Shown here: positions 27,637-42,765 of the stretch, piece by piece | How positions within the stretch are numbered: position 1 is the first letter of the stretch | Layout: the number at the start of each line of letters is the position of its first letter | Source: Circinella minor | Taxonomy: Eukaryota; Mucoromycota; Mucoromycetes; Mucorales; Lichtheimiaceae | Assembly: GCA_016758965.1 (NCBI GenBank) | Contig: JAEPRB010000186.1 | Coordinates: 1-64,000 of the forward strand | Direction: 5' to 3' | DNA length: 64,000 bases | The notes under the pieces: generated by a model | What the model saw: only the letters and a program-made list of their open reading frames with translations | What the model was told of the DNA's origin: nothing | Databases searched by the model: none | Made by a program: the position numbers and the translations under genes

Positions 27637-30600
27637 ATTAAATGTATGTATTCACTTTTTGTATAAAAAAAACGACGAAAGGAAGAGAAGAAGGAGTTAA
27701 AGAAGAAAACATGAGATGTATATATATAATGAATATGTATCACAAGACTCATTTTCTCAAATAGACCCATTAAGCACCAATTGATCACTAGCACATCGAG
27801 TCCGAATTGATCCTCCTTCAAGAAAATTCTAAGTAATCTATCGAGCTTTCCCTCACTCTGCTTATTATTCTTCTCCATAAATTCTCTTGTATCTATATCT
27901 ACAACTTGTATTTTCTTTTTCTCGCTACTTCAATTACTTATGTATTATACTTTTTATATTAACTTTCTTCCCGGTTTATCCTATATAAATACCGACAGCT
28001 TCCTATTATGATTGTTTCACTCCTTCCAACACCTTCCCTGTCCCCAATAAATTTATTTTTTACTTACGTGATAGCTTTTTTTTTTGCCGTTTTAATTAAT
28101 GCGTCTTCAGAGTTTCTGGGTTATAGAATATAGTTTATAATAAAGACCAAAATTTTAAACGTACATTGATAATATCAACATCTTGTATACCATAATAAAT
28201 AATAATAAGCTGTACTCTTCTTTAATAAAATATGTCCGTCATGTACGAAATTCCATTTTTAAATAATTCTAATACAATTGAACGGTACTACTTGTTCTTC
28301 TTTTTTTCGTAGATAATATATAAAAGGGAATGTGCAATTTAAATTGTTGTGTAGTCTGGTACCGTCATCATGGATATGACATACAATATAGAAAGTAGGT
28401 AAGTAGTATTAAATACATTTTTATGAGAAATGTTATACAGGATGTAGAATTATGTATTGTGTAAATTTATATATTATGCCTCCTCCTTTGTTGAATGTGA
28501 ATGCTGTTTGAATTGTACGTAATCTATTAGAAGCTATTATTTTGTACGTCGCTACAATGAAAGTGATAAAAGCTGCTTTTCCCTTGCTTAGTTCTTAGAT
28601 AGTTTGAATAATAACAACTTTTGTTTATGTTTTGACTAATTTAAAAGCGGTGTGCTGTATTGATACAATCATGAACATACTCCTCGTTTTCTCACCATGC
28701 TTATAGATAGCAACATCAATATTTACTTTTCTAATCACTACTAGTAACCTATAAATGTTTTTTTGATATTTTTTTATAGTCTATTTATTTCCTTGACGCT
28801 TTATACAATAATTGTTTTATTTTAGTTTACAATTTTTTTCTTCCCACTTTAACATTATACATTCGACTACAATATGTTGACTGTAACAGTATGAGGCACT
28901 GAACTATTTTGAATTGCATCTAATCATTATCATCAGTAGAGAACAGTTTATTTAAAAAAGGCAGTGTATAAATATTTATCCTTAGTACATTAATGGTTTT
29001 TGTTAACCACGTATTCCCATCTTGTATACTTAAGTATAGATTTTATTAACTCATACAGTCACTGTTTAATATATCTGAATATAAAACACTATTAACATTA
29101 TTGTATCATTTAAAATTATTAAGTATATCTATACTACCTTATAAATAACTAGTTATACTCGCATCTTTTCATTTCATAAGCTCTTTTTAAAGATGACTGT
29201 GAACATTGCAACACCTACTATTAAATTTTATACCAAAAAATAGAGCAAACGTGATTTCTACAGTAATCACATGGTTTAAAGTATTCAATTCTTGAGTTAA
29301 TAATAAAAAGCGTTGGTGCAAATCTACCTATGCACTATTTTTAACGCATCCCCCCGCATATATATATGTAGAGCTAATGATGTACCGTGTATATAAGGTG
29401 ATTACTCTGATTAACTCCTGCATCTTCAAGTTATTCCGTTTCTTCTTTTTATGATCTACGCTGACGTTTTGCTGCATAGATGGAAATACCTTCTGATTCA
29501 AAGTGTGACATTGTTGCTTTAATATCCAGGTAATGTGTTATTTGTTCTAGTATTTTTTTTGTACTACAGTAAAAAAAAGATACAAAAGCGCATAAAATAA
29601 TGCATTTTATTGTTTTGACGGGTATGTGACCATGTAGTCAAATTTTATCGGTAGAGATGGATCATGATTCATCAAAAGTCGCAACAATCAGACAAACAAA
29701 CAAAACTAATATCAATAAAATACCTAATAATTAAAAAGAGGAGTATATGCAGGTCAACTGAGAATTCATTGTGAACCTCGAATATAAAAGGTGGTATATA
29801 TTCACGATGTTTTTATTTGTTTGAAAAAAAATTAGTATAACAAGGAGCCACGTTGTTCCTGAAAATTAAAATGGTATGTGGTGATAAATATGTATTTTAA
29901 AAGTTAACTCGGGCGTCTGATATAATAATAGACATAGGTGAATAGCTTGCATCATATAATAATATGTACGTAGACCCTTAGATGGGTTTAATAAAAAAAT
30001 TAAAGGAGAAAAATATGCATCATGCGTGCTGTTGCAGCAAATCTTTCAACATCTAAGTAGACCGCATCTATTTCCGATAAAATATATTGTTTTATGTAGT
30101 GATCTGAAAATCGCTTAAAAAAAGAAAAGACAATTATTATCTCGAGTGTACACTAGGTTATTTCTAGCTTTTTTTTTTCGCATTCGCATACATTGTTGTT
30201 GTTAAAAATCTTTCCTATTTTGCTAATCAATGTTAGTCCATACGACGCGAAAACAAAGTATGTTATTCGTTAGTTTTTCTTTTATATATATACACATTAA
30301 GAATTGCAAAGAATTAGCAAATGATAGCAATAGCAAATGTCACACCTACCCTGTACCAAAAGATATATATATAAAGAGCAATTGGATAACGATAAAAATT
30401 CTGTGCATAATTTACAATTCTTTTAATAGAGATTGATCGGCCGCAATATTTAATATTGGATGTATTTAATGATGAATGAACTTTAAGAAAGCTGCGTCCC
30501 GTTTCTAAACAGTGTGACAATGTCCTTTTCGTTTCCGTGGTTTTAAATATATGTTTGTAGATTATGTTGTCATGCAAATAGCCCACTTCCTTATTACATT

Positions 30601-32732
30601 ACAGCATTAGGGGTTGAATTTCAAATTCTTAATAAAGAAAGATGTAATACGAAAACTGACTCAAGCGCGATGGCCAGAGTAAATATATTTTTCAAAAGCA
30701 ATTGAATTTCAGTATGTTATAATCCGTTTGTTGGACTGAAAGAGAATGTAATCATCGAAGAATAATCCAAGGGTTAGCAGATGAATGAAGCGTTCTATGT
30801 TTCACTTTACACCAACGAACGGCATCTGTTCCGGAAATAGCTGTTATTTTATTGGTAGAAGAAAATATGTAGAAACAAGATATTCATACAACGAAAAGAT
30901 ATATAAAAGTATATATCTATCGGCAATCAAAAACAAAACATTCTAGTATATATTAGAACTTTGATCCGCATTTTATAAATAATATAATAATTTTCGATAG
31001 TCAAGAAAAAGAAAAAATACTAGTTGATGTGTGTAACTACATTATATCATCAACCGAAATAAATGCCGTATATTAACAAGTAGTAAATGACAGTGCTCAC
31101 ACTATATTATTTTTAATTATTCTTGGCTCTTTTTTTCGGCTTCATGCATAGTTTTGGGGGGCAACCCTTACTGGAAAATAATATTATATAATTTATTTGA
31201 CTGCTCCTATTTTTGATGCTTCTTATCGGAGCAAGCGGGCCGATGTAATGTTACTAAAAAAAGATTCGTGTCACCTTTTTCTTACCCAACGCAGCATGTG
31301 AGGACCTGAAAAAGAGGAAAAGGAAAATTACTGCCAACGGAAATGTGAGTGATTATCTGTGTCATCACCTCACTTCAAAACAAGTTGCGCCGTCAAAAAT
31401 AAACAAAAAAGAGAATGTAGGCGGGCGCACACCGCATTTAGTGTAGCAAATTGGATTAAATGAGAACTTTTTTTTGGGGGGATGGTGGATATGAGAGGAG
31501 AAAAATTGAGAAAAAGAGGCTGAACAACTGTGGCGAGTAAAAAAAAAAAAAGATTAGTTTTTTTTTTGGGTTGGACTGTGCGTAAACTTACACACACAGG
31601 CGCGCGCGCGCACACACATCATATTCTATTCTTTTTTCTATTTTATGAAATTAAAATTGTTTTCGTTTTAATGTTCTAATAAAATATGTACAGTTTATTT
31701 TTTATTTTATTTTTATTTAAGAAAAATAACTAAAGAAATTGAATTGTAGTTTGTTATGCTTGAAGGTAAAAAGTGATGACTATGATTATTATAGCTATAA
31801 TAAAGAAAAGAATGTATGAATAAAATTGGTAATTGAGGAAAAAGTGCTCTACTTTTTTTTTTTTTTTTTTTACTCAGCTCAAGTTGTCTAAATAAAACCG
31901 TTAGTTTTGACTTTTTTTGGATACACGTGTAATGTATGATGGTGGTTTGCTTCTATTCGATAAAAAAAGGTAATACTCAACACCTTTTGGTTACTCAATT
32001 CAATAAAAATATAAAATATATATATAAAAAAAAGGAGAAGTTTTGCCTATATTATAAAATAAATATGATTATTTTATTTTATATCTAAAGAATTTTTTTT
32101 TAAAATATAGACATATATGAATTGAATTGAATTTGATTTTATTATCATTGTTATTATTAAAACAAGTCCCTGAGAAATAGAAAGAAAATGGGGGGAGGGG
32201 AGAAAAGAAGTTGGCTGTTAAGATAAAATGATATAGGGTAACACACATTCTAATGTGTGGCTTATGTTGTATCGTGCCAGTTCTCTCTCTATATTCCTCT
32301 CCCCCCTTCGTGCTTTCTCTTTCCGGACTCGTCCGTTTCTCTTTGTTCGCCCGCTCTCTCTCCTCTTGTCTAGCCTGTCCTTTCCTTTATATAATCCCTT
32401 TCAAAAAATAAAAAATAAAATAAAATTCCTAACGCCCCATTTTATTATTAACACTATAACTCTCCCTCTTTCTCTCTCTTTCTCTTTCTTTCTTTTACTA
32501 ATTAATTCATTTCATTTTTTTATTTTTTATTTTAAAAACAAAACCTACCTTCGTTCTTTTATTTTAAACAACAACAATCCTAACTCGCTCCCCTGAATTT
32601 TATATTCTCGTTTTTCTTTATTTTCTATTCTATTTTTTGATTGTGTATTAACAATTGCGCATTTAATCAAAAAGTACATTTATAACAGTCCCTTTTTTTT
32701 AAAAAAAAAAAACTACAAACAACTTATAAACG
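27637..32732. other. Long gene-poor interval
   Basis: Five kilobases without a gene I can support. The first 350 bp form the MATE promoter side. The rest is AT-rich with scattered short frames; 30314-30586 on the minus strand is the longest of note and is not convincing. A CA/GC-rich microsatellite (CGCGCGCGCACACACA) lies near 31600. Strong pyrimidine tracts at 32280-32480 followed by an A-rich leader are the likely promoter of the Zn2Cys6 gene. No tRNA or rRNA signature was found by eye. Confidence 0.45.
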
Positions 32733-33767
32733 ATGCCTGGTGATGAGGAACAGCAACAACAACAGCCTCCCCCACCTCCACCTCCTCAAAGACAACAATC
32801 CATAGTAGCACCACCACCTTCACAACAACATGCACCTGCTTCGTCTTCCTCAACACAATCTGGTGGAGGTACAGGAGGAGGGGAACCACAACAACCACGA
32901 AAAAAACGCGCCAAGATTGTTAGTGCATGTGGAGAATGCCGTCGTAAAAAGACAAAGTGTAATGGTGAACAACCTTGTCGCAGTTGCGAAAAATCTGGAG
33001 TACCATGTATCTATCCATCTGCAACACAAAGTCAAGGTGATGACAAACGTACAACATTAAGTAAGGCTGCATTGGATGCTATTGAAGAACGGTTAAAAAC
33101 AATTGAAGATATGCTTAGGGTGATATTACAATCGGCTCAACCGAATGCTGATTTAGATCCAGCTATTGTGAATCAATTTTTAAATAATACACGACCATCG
33201 TCGTCTTCTTCTTCTTCTTCGACATCGTCACCACCTTCAGCAGCAACAGCTTCTTCTTCACATCATCACTCACAACACCCTCATCCCCATCAACAGCAAC
33301 AGCATCAACAGCAACACCCAACACAACATCATCCACATTCATCCCCTCCTTCTGTTCATTATCTACAGCCTCACCAACCTTCACCTGTACCTCATTATCC
33401 ACCACCACCCACTTCTTCTACAACTACTTCACAACAGCATCCGCAACAACAACAACAACAACAACAACAGCAACAACAACCACCTCCACCACCACCTACT
33501 TCACAACAACCGCAACAACATCGATTATCGGAATATGATATTAGGCTTCCATCTATTCATAATCTTTCGGCTCCTTCGGCCTATCATCCGCATGATGCGG
33601 AAATGCCTCCACCGCCTTCTTCTCATATGTCAGTTCAAGATTATTATCATCGACCGAGGACTCCGTCCACCTCAACAACTTCTGCTGCTTCTGGTAGGCC
33701 GCAACTTTCATCCGAACAAGAAGATTTTGGTGGAGCATTTCAACCCGTTAAGAAGCGAAAAAGATGA
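32733..33767 (+). CDS. Zn2Cys6 zinc-cluster transcription regulator
   Basis: A single exon of 344 residues. After a Gln/Pro/Ser/Gly-rich start, a basic patch (PRKKRAK) leads into a complete Zn2Cys6 binuclear cluster at residues about 66-93: C-GE-C-RRKKTK-C-NGEQP-C-RS-C-EKSGVP-C. A short linker and an amphipathic stretch (ALDAIEERLKTIEDMLRVIL) that could dimerise follow. The remainder is Ser runs, His/Gln/Pro-rich repeats and a basic end (VKKRKR), a probable nuclear signal. The fungal_trans middle homology region usual in long Zn2Cys6 factors is absent, so this is a short form. DNA binding to CGG-type half sites is known for the family. The target genes are unknown and no neighbour suggests a pathway. 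Confidence 0.92.
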   Translation: MPGDEEQQQQQPPPPPPPQRQQSIVAPPPSQQHAPASSSSTQSGGGTGGGEPQQPRKKRAKIVSACGECRRKKTKCNGEQPCRSCEKSGVPCIYPSATQSQGDDKRTTLSKAALDAIEERLKTIEDMLRVILQSAQPNADLDPAIVNQFLNNTRPSSSSSSSSTSSPPSAATASSSHHHSQHPHPHQQQQHQQQHPTQHHPHSSPPSVHYLQPHQPSPVPHYPPPPTSSTTTSQQHPQQQQQQQQQQQQPPPPPPTSQQPQQHRLSEYDIRLPSIHNLSAPSAYHPHDAEMPPPPSSHMSVQDYYHRPRTPSTSTTSAASGRPQLSSEQEDFGGAFQPVKKRKR

Positions 33768-34841
33768 TAGATGAATGAATTTACCAGTTACAATTATAAT
33801 TACAATATTATTACTATCTTTTATTATTTTTATTATTATTATTACTATTATTTTGAATTTTAGGATTTGGAGGGTTTTGAAGTTTTTTTTTTTATTATTT
33901 TTATTTTTCATTTTATTTTTCGTTAATCTCTATTAAAACAATGTTCTCTTTTTTTTTTTCTCGCTCTCTGTCTTATATATATTATATATAAATTAGATAC
34001 TTTTTTTTTCTTTTTCACAATCTATTTTTTTTTCATGGATAATTTACACACAATAATGGTAGAAAAAGAATTGTATCTCCTTTTTTTTTTAAAACATTTA
34101 GCACACAAACTCACAGACATACTTACCCTTTATTTACAATACAATATACACCCAACACACACAATTCAAATCATTCACCATACATATATATATGTATCTT
34201 TTTTGATTATTGATTATTATTTGAAACTAACCTATTAACTTGTAAAATAAAGAGATAAAAAATAAATAAATAAAATTAATGGAGTAAAATGAACCCTTTG
34301 TTAAAATTGACCTTTTTATTTTGACACGTTTACTAGTTTTAATTATTGTGACACATATGCATAATAAGATTGCTGATAATGCCTTATTCAAATAATTATC
34401 AGCCTAAGCATATGATATTATTATCTTTCATTGTAGAGAACACACAGACACATTTTTGTTCTTGTATTGCTTTGCTATGATAAAGAAAGTTGAACTATTT
34501 CGAATCTTTCTTTTGGTAGCTAGGTCATCTCTGTATGTAGTCATGACAACTTACCTAAAGTTTTTTTTTCGAAGTAGTGCTTTCCATCACCGATAAATAG
34601 CGGGTGGTAATGTTCTGTATTCCTATTTATTGTTTAGCGCTACGTTTTTGATTGGACAAGGTAAGCCACTCTGAATCAGTCTGCCTGAAACCAAAAAAAA
34701 AAGAAATTCTTTTCAAGCAACTTTTTTTTTTTTTTTTTTTTTTGCATTTCAACTCAGGTACCTCGCTATCAAACCCCTTTTCTCTCCTCTCTTTTTTTCT
34801 TCATACTCTTTCACTCTCTTTCCCTTTACCTATCATACATA
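33768..34841. other. Intergenic between Zn2Cys6 gene and helicase
   Basis: The 3' flank has T-rich runs. The body is AT-rich, and a C/T-rich promoter tract (34765-34835) ends just before the helicase start. A T run of 21 or more lies at about 34720-34743. No coding sequence was seen. Confidence 0.5.
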
Positions 34842-37000
34842 ATGCCATCGTCTTATTCAGGTTAGTAATATTTATTTATATTATGATAAAAGGGTTATTG
34901 AATCACACACGTTTACAAATATACAAAGAATATTAACATAGGCATTACTCTCTTTTTTTTTTATAAAAAAAACTTACAGAAAAAAAAGATCGTTCGTCCA
35001 AGGGCGGTTTTTCATATAAAGATGGATCGAGAAAGCGTGATCGAGAAGATAAGTCTGCTCAAGCAGCTGAAGAACAACAACAAAAGACAGTACAAGAGCC
35101 CGATGTCAAGAAACGTAAATTAGAACAAGAAGTAACCGAAGTTGAAGTGGAAGCAGAGGAAGAGATCCCCGAAAACTTGCGATTGACCAACTTTAGAATT
35201 TCACAAGGAACCATTGACAATTTGGAAAGTCGTGGTATTAAATCCTTGTTTGAAATCCAAGCTTCTACATTTGACTCTATTTTTGATGGTATGGATGTGT
35301 TAGCTCGTGCTCGTACTGGTACTGGTAAAACTTTGGCTTTCGCTCTTCCTGTCATTGAAAAGTTAGCATTGGATACTGGATTCAATGCCAAGCATGGTCG
35401 TGCCCCTCGTGTCCTTGTTCTTTGCCCCACTCGTGATTTAGCTAAACAGGTCTGTGGTGATTTTGAATCGATTTCTGGTAATCGTTTACAAACTTTGCCT
35501 GTTTATGGTGGTACTCCTTATAAAGAACAAACTCAAGTTTTACGCAGTGGTGTGGATGTGATTGTTGGTACTCCTGGTCGTATCTTGGATCATATCAACT
35601 ATGGCAATCTTAAACTCCACAGTATCAATTTTGTTATTCTCGATGAAGCTGATGAAATGTTGGATGCCCGTGGTTTTGAACAAGACATGTTTTCTGTATT
35701 GGATCATATCAAGCAACAAAAGAGTGAACGTGATTATCAAACTTTGTTGTTTTCAGCTACTGTTCCTGATTCAGTTTTGGAAACAATCAAGCGATTCATG
35801 AAGGAGGATTATAAGCGAATTGATTTAGTGGGTAATGCCAAGAATCGAACCAATACCAACATTCGTCATATTGCTATGCCTTCCTCGTATCAAGCTCGTG
35901 CTGATATTATTGCCGATGTTGTTAATGTTTATGGCAAGAGTGGATTGACTGTTATCTTTTGTGCCACCAAAGCTGATGCCAATGAATTGGGTACTCATGA
36001 AAAACTTAAGCAAGATGCCGCTGTTCTTCATGGTGATATTGCTCAAAGCTCCCGTGAAACAACCATGAAAGCTTTCCGTGAAGGTAAATACAAGTGTATT
36101 GTCTGTACCGATGTGTTAGCCCGTGGTTTGGATATCCCTCAAGTCGATTTGGTTATCAACTGTCAACCACCCAAGGATACCGAAAGTTATGTCCATCGCT
36201 CCGGTCGTACAGGTCGTGCTGGTCGCAAGGGTGTCTGTGTTACATTCTACAAGCCTCAAGAAGAATACTCATTACAACACATTTCTCGCAAAACCGGTGT
36301 TCAATTCGAAACCATGTCTGCTCCACGTCCCGAAGATATTATCAAGGCTACCACAGAAGATGCTTTCCGTCAAATCGATACCGTCAACCCCGAAGTATTG
36401 CCATTTTTCAAAGACAGTGCTCAACAATTGATTGAAAAACATGGTCCCGAAAATGCTGTAGCTGCTGCTTTGGCCTACGTTTCTGGCTATCATCAAGGTA
36501 TTCCTACCCGTTCGTTATTGTCTTCGATGGAAGGTCGTACCACTTTAATGTTCCAAATCCCATATACAATCAACAATCCTGGTTACGTTCGTAATATTAT
36601 TTCTCGCGACTTCCCCGAATTAACATATGATGATTGTATGGCTTATCGTATGACCAAGGATATGATGGGTGTAGTATTTGATATCGTATCGTCCAAGGTT
36701 GAAGTTCAAGAAGATGGCGGAGTATTACTTTGCGGTAGAGCTTTTGATGATCGTCGTGGTATCACGTTGGTTGCTCCCAAGGAACTTCCAGAATTAGCTG
36801 ATCGTCCAAATAATAATGCTGGCGGTCGTAACGGCGGTGGCGGTTATGGAGGTCGCGGAGGTTACGGTGGTAACCGTGGTTATGGAGGTGGTAACCGTAA
36901 TGGTGGCGGTGGTGGATATGGTGGTCGAAATGGTGGTGGCAACCGAGGTTATGGTGGAGGTAACCGTAATGGAGGTGGCGGTGGCTATGGTCGACGATAA
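34842..37000 (+). CDS. DEAD-box RNA helicase with GUCT domain (DDX21/DDX50-like)
   Basis: A 19-base first exon (34842-34860) is spliced to 34980-37000, giving 679 residues. A charged Lys/Glu/Gln-rich N-terminus precedes the helicase core. Motif I is ARTGTGKT (117-124), followed by PTRDLA, TPGR, DEAD (228-231) and SAT. The second RecA lobe has LHGDIAQ, DVLARGLDIPQV and HRSGRTGRAGR. A GUCT domain follows (FFKDSAQQLIEKHG through RDFPELTYDDC to GGVLLCGRAFDDRRG), then a C-terminal Gly/Arg/Tyr-rich tail of GGRGGYGG type. GUCT plus an RGG tail is the layout of animal DDX21/DDX50 and related plant helicases that act in the nucleolus on rRNA processing and RNA unwinding. Location and role are inferred from this architecture. 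Codon use is biased towards GGT, GCT and CGT, suggesting high expression. Confidence 0.94.
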
Positions 37001-38772
37001 ATAGATTTCATTTTTTTTCTTATTTTTCTATGATATTATACCTACATTTGGCATTTTTATTCATTTCACTCAATCAACAAAATCTCTACATTTTCTTTTT
37101 CTTTCCGCTCGTTCATTTTTATTTTGTTCTAAAAAAAACAAAATTATATTTTACACGTATTAACAGCAATCGCATTTGTACCATGTTCCTTTTATTTCTT
37201 TTCTTTATATTTTATAAATAATAATAAATCAAAATACTTTTTTTTATGAAAGTCGACTAAAATTATTAAACTTGACACTCTTATATTAATAGTTTAAGTA
37301 AGGGTTGGACATACATGTATCCACCATTGCTGATATTTTCAAAAATTAATTGGCTATTTATATCCCTTTGATTAGTTATAGGCCTATACGATCGGATTTG
37401 TGCGTTTTTCTTTCTTTTTGATAGTGACATGTAACTACGTAGTTTATAACCACACTTATCGTTACTATACAGTCCAATTGGTAGTTACCATCACCATAGT
37501 AATGTAGTTAAAAGTGTATGCTTTCCCAAGTAACTGTTGTCAAGGGATAAAAGAAAAAAGATAGCAATTTAGCAGGTTCTCTTTCTTAAATTGTTTTAAG
37601 TAAATTTACCATGCCGGAGCATATATCTTTTTTCTTCCTTTTCCTCGGTTGACTCATACCTTACAACTCATGATGAGATGCTTCGAGTAATGTATTCCCA
37701 AATGAAATCAATAGCAAGACAAACTTACATCTACTGTATCAGCCTCATAAATCTTTTGCAGAAATACATAACACGCTTGTCACACACCCTTCACTCGAAA
37801 AATTACCTTTTGGATAGAACTCATTTACCCAATTCGTAGTAATAAAGACAATGCACCATGGGGGGGGGGGAAATGCGAATAATTTAAAAGAGAATATTTT
37901 TCCAATTATAATTATATATTGTAATATCAATTAGTAAGTTTAGTCCAATTTTTCTTGGCCAAAGATACAATGCAGTAGTCTTCCCATATGGCTCTGAAAA
38001 TCTCTTGACTTTGTTACAAGTAGACACCGATAAAGTCGCGCGATACGCATAGAGCTAGATATATTTATATCAAAGATCTAAATGTCTTTCGCAAAAACCT
38101 TACAAGCATTTTTGTTTTGATTAAAGATATTTTAGTCAGCTTATTTTGTATAACCCAACAATGTAAAATTAATGATAATATGGCTCGCTTATAGTAATTA
38201 TTCATATTTAATATCTATCCTGAGCAGCAGTCACTTTTATCATACAATAGTATATAAATAGAGTTGAGACATTTTGATCATGGCAGACATGTATGTATAA
38301 ATATAAAGATGACAACAGAATTAAACTTCCTTCAAACTTTGCGCTATAACCATAAGATAAAGTACTACCATTTTTGGAATGTCAGCCGAAATTTAAGCTG
38401 AGGGGGAAAGGTAATATTAATCAATCGTTGTCTGATTCTGAAAAGTATGTATGGAAATTTGAATATAGTAAAAGAAAAAATGAATCAATAAGCAGTATTT
38501 ATACTATATGACTTCATTATCAATATGCAAATTTTTATTTGATTATTATTGATTTTGTTGTCATCTTGCCGCAGCAAATTCTCTTGTTATGCAGTTTGTT
38601 TATATGTCGCACAGAAAATTCAAGTCAGCAAAGCATCAATTAAATAAATATAAGAGAGAAACAGAAAGAAAGAAAAGTTTTCTTTTCCTTCTTTCTCTTG
38701 TTCACCTCTTTTTCTTCTTTATCTTGTCAACCAATAGATTGAAATCATATTAATCTCCAGTAACAAAATTAA
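37001..38772. other. Intergenic between helicase and MATE copy B
   Basis: The helicase 3' flank is pyrimidine-rich. A G run of 10 lies at about 37861. A coding-like plus frame of 34 codons (37951-38054) has no start or partner exon. Purine-rich DNA at 38650-38690 followed by CT-rich DNA forms the MATE promoter. No gene supported. Confidence 0.45.
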
Positions 38773-40577
38773 ATGTCCACAAAACATACTAACTTTGTGT
38801 CAGGAGAGCAGGAGACTTTGATTGGATCGGACGAAGGTTCCGCGCTCCTTTCATCTTCAAACAATAATAATTCTTATCCAATTCACCACCAGGATGATGC
38901 TACTCCAAGATCTTTTAGAGAGCATGCTCAATGGATTATACATAAAAGTATTCCGATTGTTACAACAAGTTTATTACATCAAGCCGTCAAGTGGATTGTT
39001 ATCATTATTGCTGGTCATTTGGTACGATTATTTTTTTTTATTTATTTATTGCGCAACTTGTGATTCATATTATAACATCATTTTTTCTGTACAACCATCC
39101 CTCTCTTTGACACAACTTAATTATATTACGTAGGGGTCGGCTGAATTAGGCGCTATTGCTATTGCTCATGTATTTGAAAATTTGTCAACAAAACTAGTTT
39201 CTTGGAGCTTACGTTCTTCATTAGGAACACTCTGCTCTCAAGCTTGGACAGGAGCAAAAGATAGAACATTACTTGGAATTTATCTTCAACGAGGCTATGT
39301 CCTTTTTGGTATCATGTGTATGCCTATTGCTATTCTTTGGATGGGGTCAGGATATATTTTTGAATGGCTTAAACAAGATCCAGAAGTGGCTCAATCAACA
39401 CGTAAAGTTTTTTTTATCCAATTTGCATGCGGACCACGTTTATTTATTACATGGATAATAAAAAAAAAGATGAAAAGACTCGAAACAAAACTAATAAAAG
39501 TTCTATATTACAGGAATCTATTTGATGGTTCAATTCCCTGGTTTTGTTGCTCATGGTTGTTATGTTTTACTGATGGCTTATCTTCAAGCTCAAGGTATCA
39601 TGCGAGCTACAGCTTATATTTTGGCCATCGCCGTTCCATTTAATGCTTTGTCCACTTACATATTGGTAAATTGTTTGGGAATGGGTATTGCCGGAATATC
39701 ATTATCCTTAAGCATCAATTATATATTTACATTTGGGCTTCTTGTCTTATACACAGCCAAAATTGAAGGATATGAAGGTTGGGGTGGGTGGTCTAAACAA
39801 GAAAGTTTTAAAGATTTGGGAACCATACTGGATTTATTTTGGCCAAGTAGTTTTAGTGCGATATGGACCATTGGTGCACAAGCCGTTATTACATTCAGTG
39901 TTTCGTATCTTGGTAAAAACGAATTAGCAGCACAAGCTATTTTATTACGTACTAGTTTGACATTATTTGCTTTGGGACGTGGATTTCAAAATGCTCTTGC
40001 CAATCGAGTAGGTAATTATTTGGGTCATGGATCACCAAGAGATGCAAGAAGAGCGTTTTCGGTCGCAAGTATGCTAGCATTTGTATTTGGTATTGTGAGT
40101 TCCATTGGATTGATGGCATGTCGACACTCATATTCTTATTTGTTTACATCGGACGAAGAGGTGGCTCAAGCTGTTTCAACAGTGATCCCAATATTTGCTT
40201 TATCTCAAACGGTGAATATGTTTAGAGCATTGAGTACAGGTGTATTACAAGGATTGGGTCGACAAAAAGTGACGGCGATCACTTCGTTCATTTCGTATTT
40301 CATTATTTCAATTCCATTGTGTTATGTATTTGCATTTACATTGCGAGGTGGACTGTTTGGTTTATGGGCGGGTCAATCTGTTGGATATCTGGTTTATACA
40401 TTGATTCAAACGCTCTATATCCTTCTTAAAGTCAATTGGTCAGTTGAATCACAAAGAGCTCAAAAACGGATAGAAGCAAATCAAAAGAAATTTGAGACAC
40501 CTACTTTATCATCATCATCAGCCTCTCCCGAGGAAAGATATGGTGCAATTATAACTGATAGTGAAAGGCAACAATAA
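38773..40577 (+). CDS. MATE family multidrug/toxin extrusion transporter (copy B)
   Basis: Three exons (38773-39021, 39134-39401, 39514-40577) give 526 residues with about twelve membrane segments. Landmarks are LGTLCSQAWTGA, YLQRGYVLFG, DPEVAQST, MAYLQAQGIMR, RGFQNALANRVGNYLGHG and TGVLQGLGRQK, all typical of eukaryotic MATE exporters. The intron-2 donor was set at 39402 (C|GTAAAG) rather than the later GT at 39433. This gives DPEVAQSTRIYLMVQFPG, which has the family spacing between the DPEVA loop and the next helix. Intron places and phases equal those of copy A on the other strand about 11 kb away. The N-terminal about 55 residues are hydrophilic with an Asn/Ser run. The substrate is unknown; H+-coupled export is known for the family. 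Confidence 0.94.
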
Positions 40578-40962
40578 CTTAGAAACAATAAGGATGATAA
40601 AAATCTATAATTTATATTCCTATCTTCTATCTATGCATTATCAGGTGTCCTATTTATATCAATATATTATATTCACTTGAAAACTAATAGATCAAATTTA
40701 TAATAAAAATTCAATAAAAATGACCATTTTACTACTTCAATGAAATTATGTATATTTTTCTTTTGAGATGTATAAAGATCTTCAAAGATTTGAGCATGCA
40801 TGTCCGTTGCTGCGTTATACGAAAAACACGCGATGCCGCAGAATTTTTTTTTTTTGCTCAACTCGACATTTTTTTTTTCAAACTCAAGAAAAAAAATAAA
40901 GCGATCTCTTTTTTTTTTTTTTTCTTACATTTTATACATATAACATATATAATTTAATAAAT
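40578..40962. other. Intergenic between MATE copy B and RUVBL1
   Basis: A 385-bp spacer with T and A homopolymers. A short GC-richer patch near 40800-40835 (CGTTGCTGCGTT, ACACGCGATGCCGC) lies in the RUVBL1 promoter. Confidence 0.5.

Positions 40963-42765
<1,803 letters not shown>

Noticed and set aside
30314..30586. A 90-codon minus-strand frame in the long gene-poor interval
   Set aside because: The end is hydrophobic AT translation, and no motif, intron signals or neighbouring exons support a gene. A decayed gene remains possible.
39402..39513. Alternative donor at 39433 for MATE copy B intron 2
   Set aside because: It keeps frame but adds about ten residues between DPEVA and the next helix. 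The donor GTTTAT is weak, while GTAAAG at 39402 gives family spacing.
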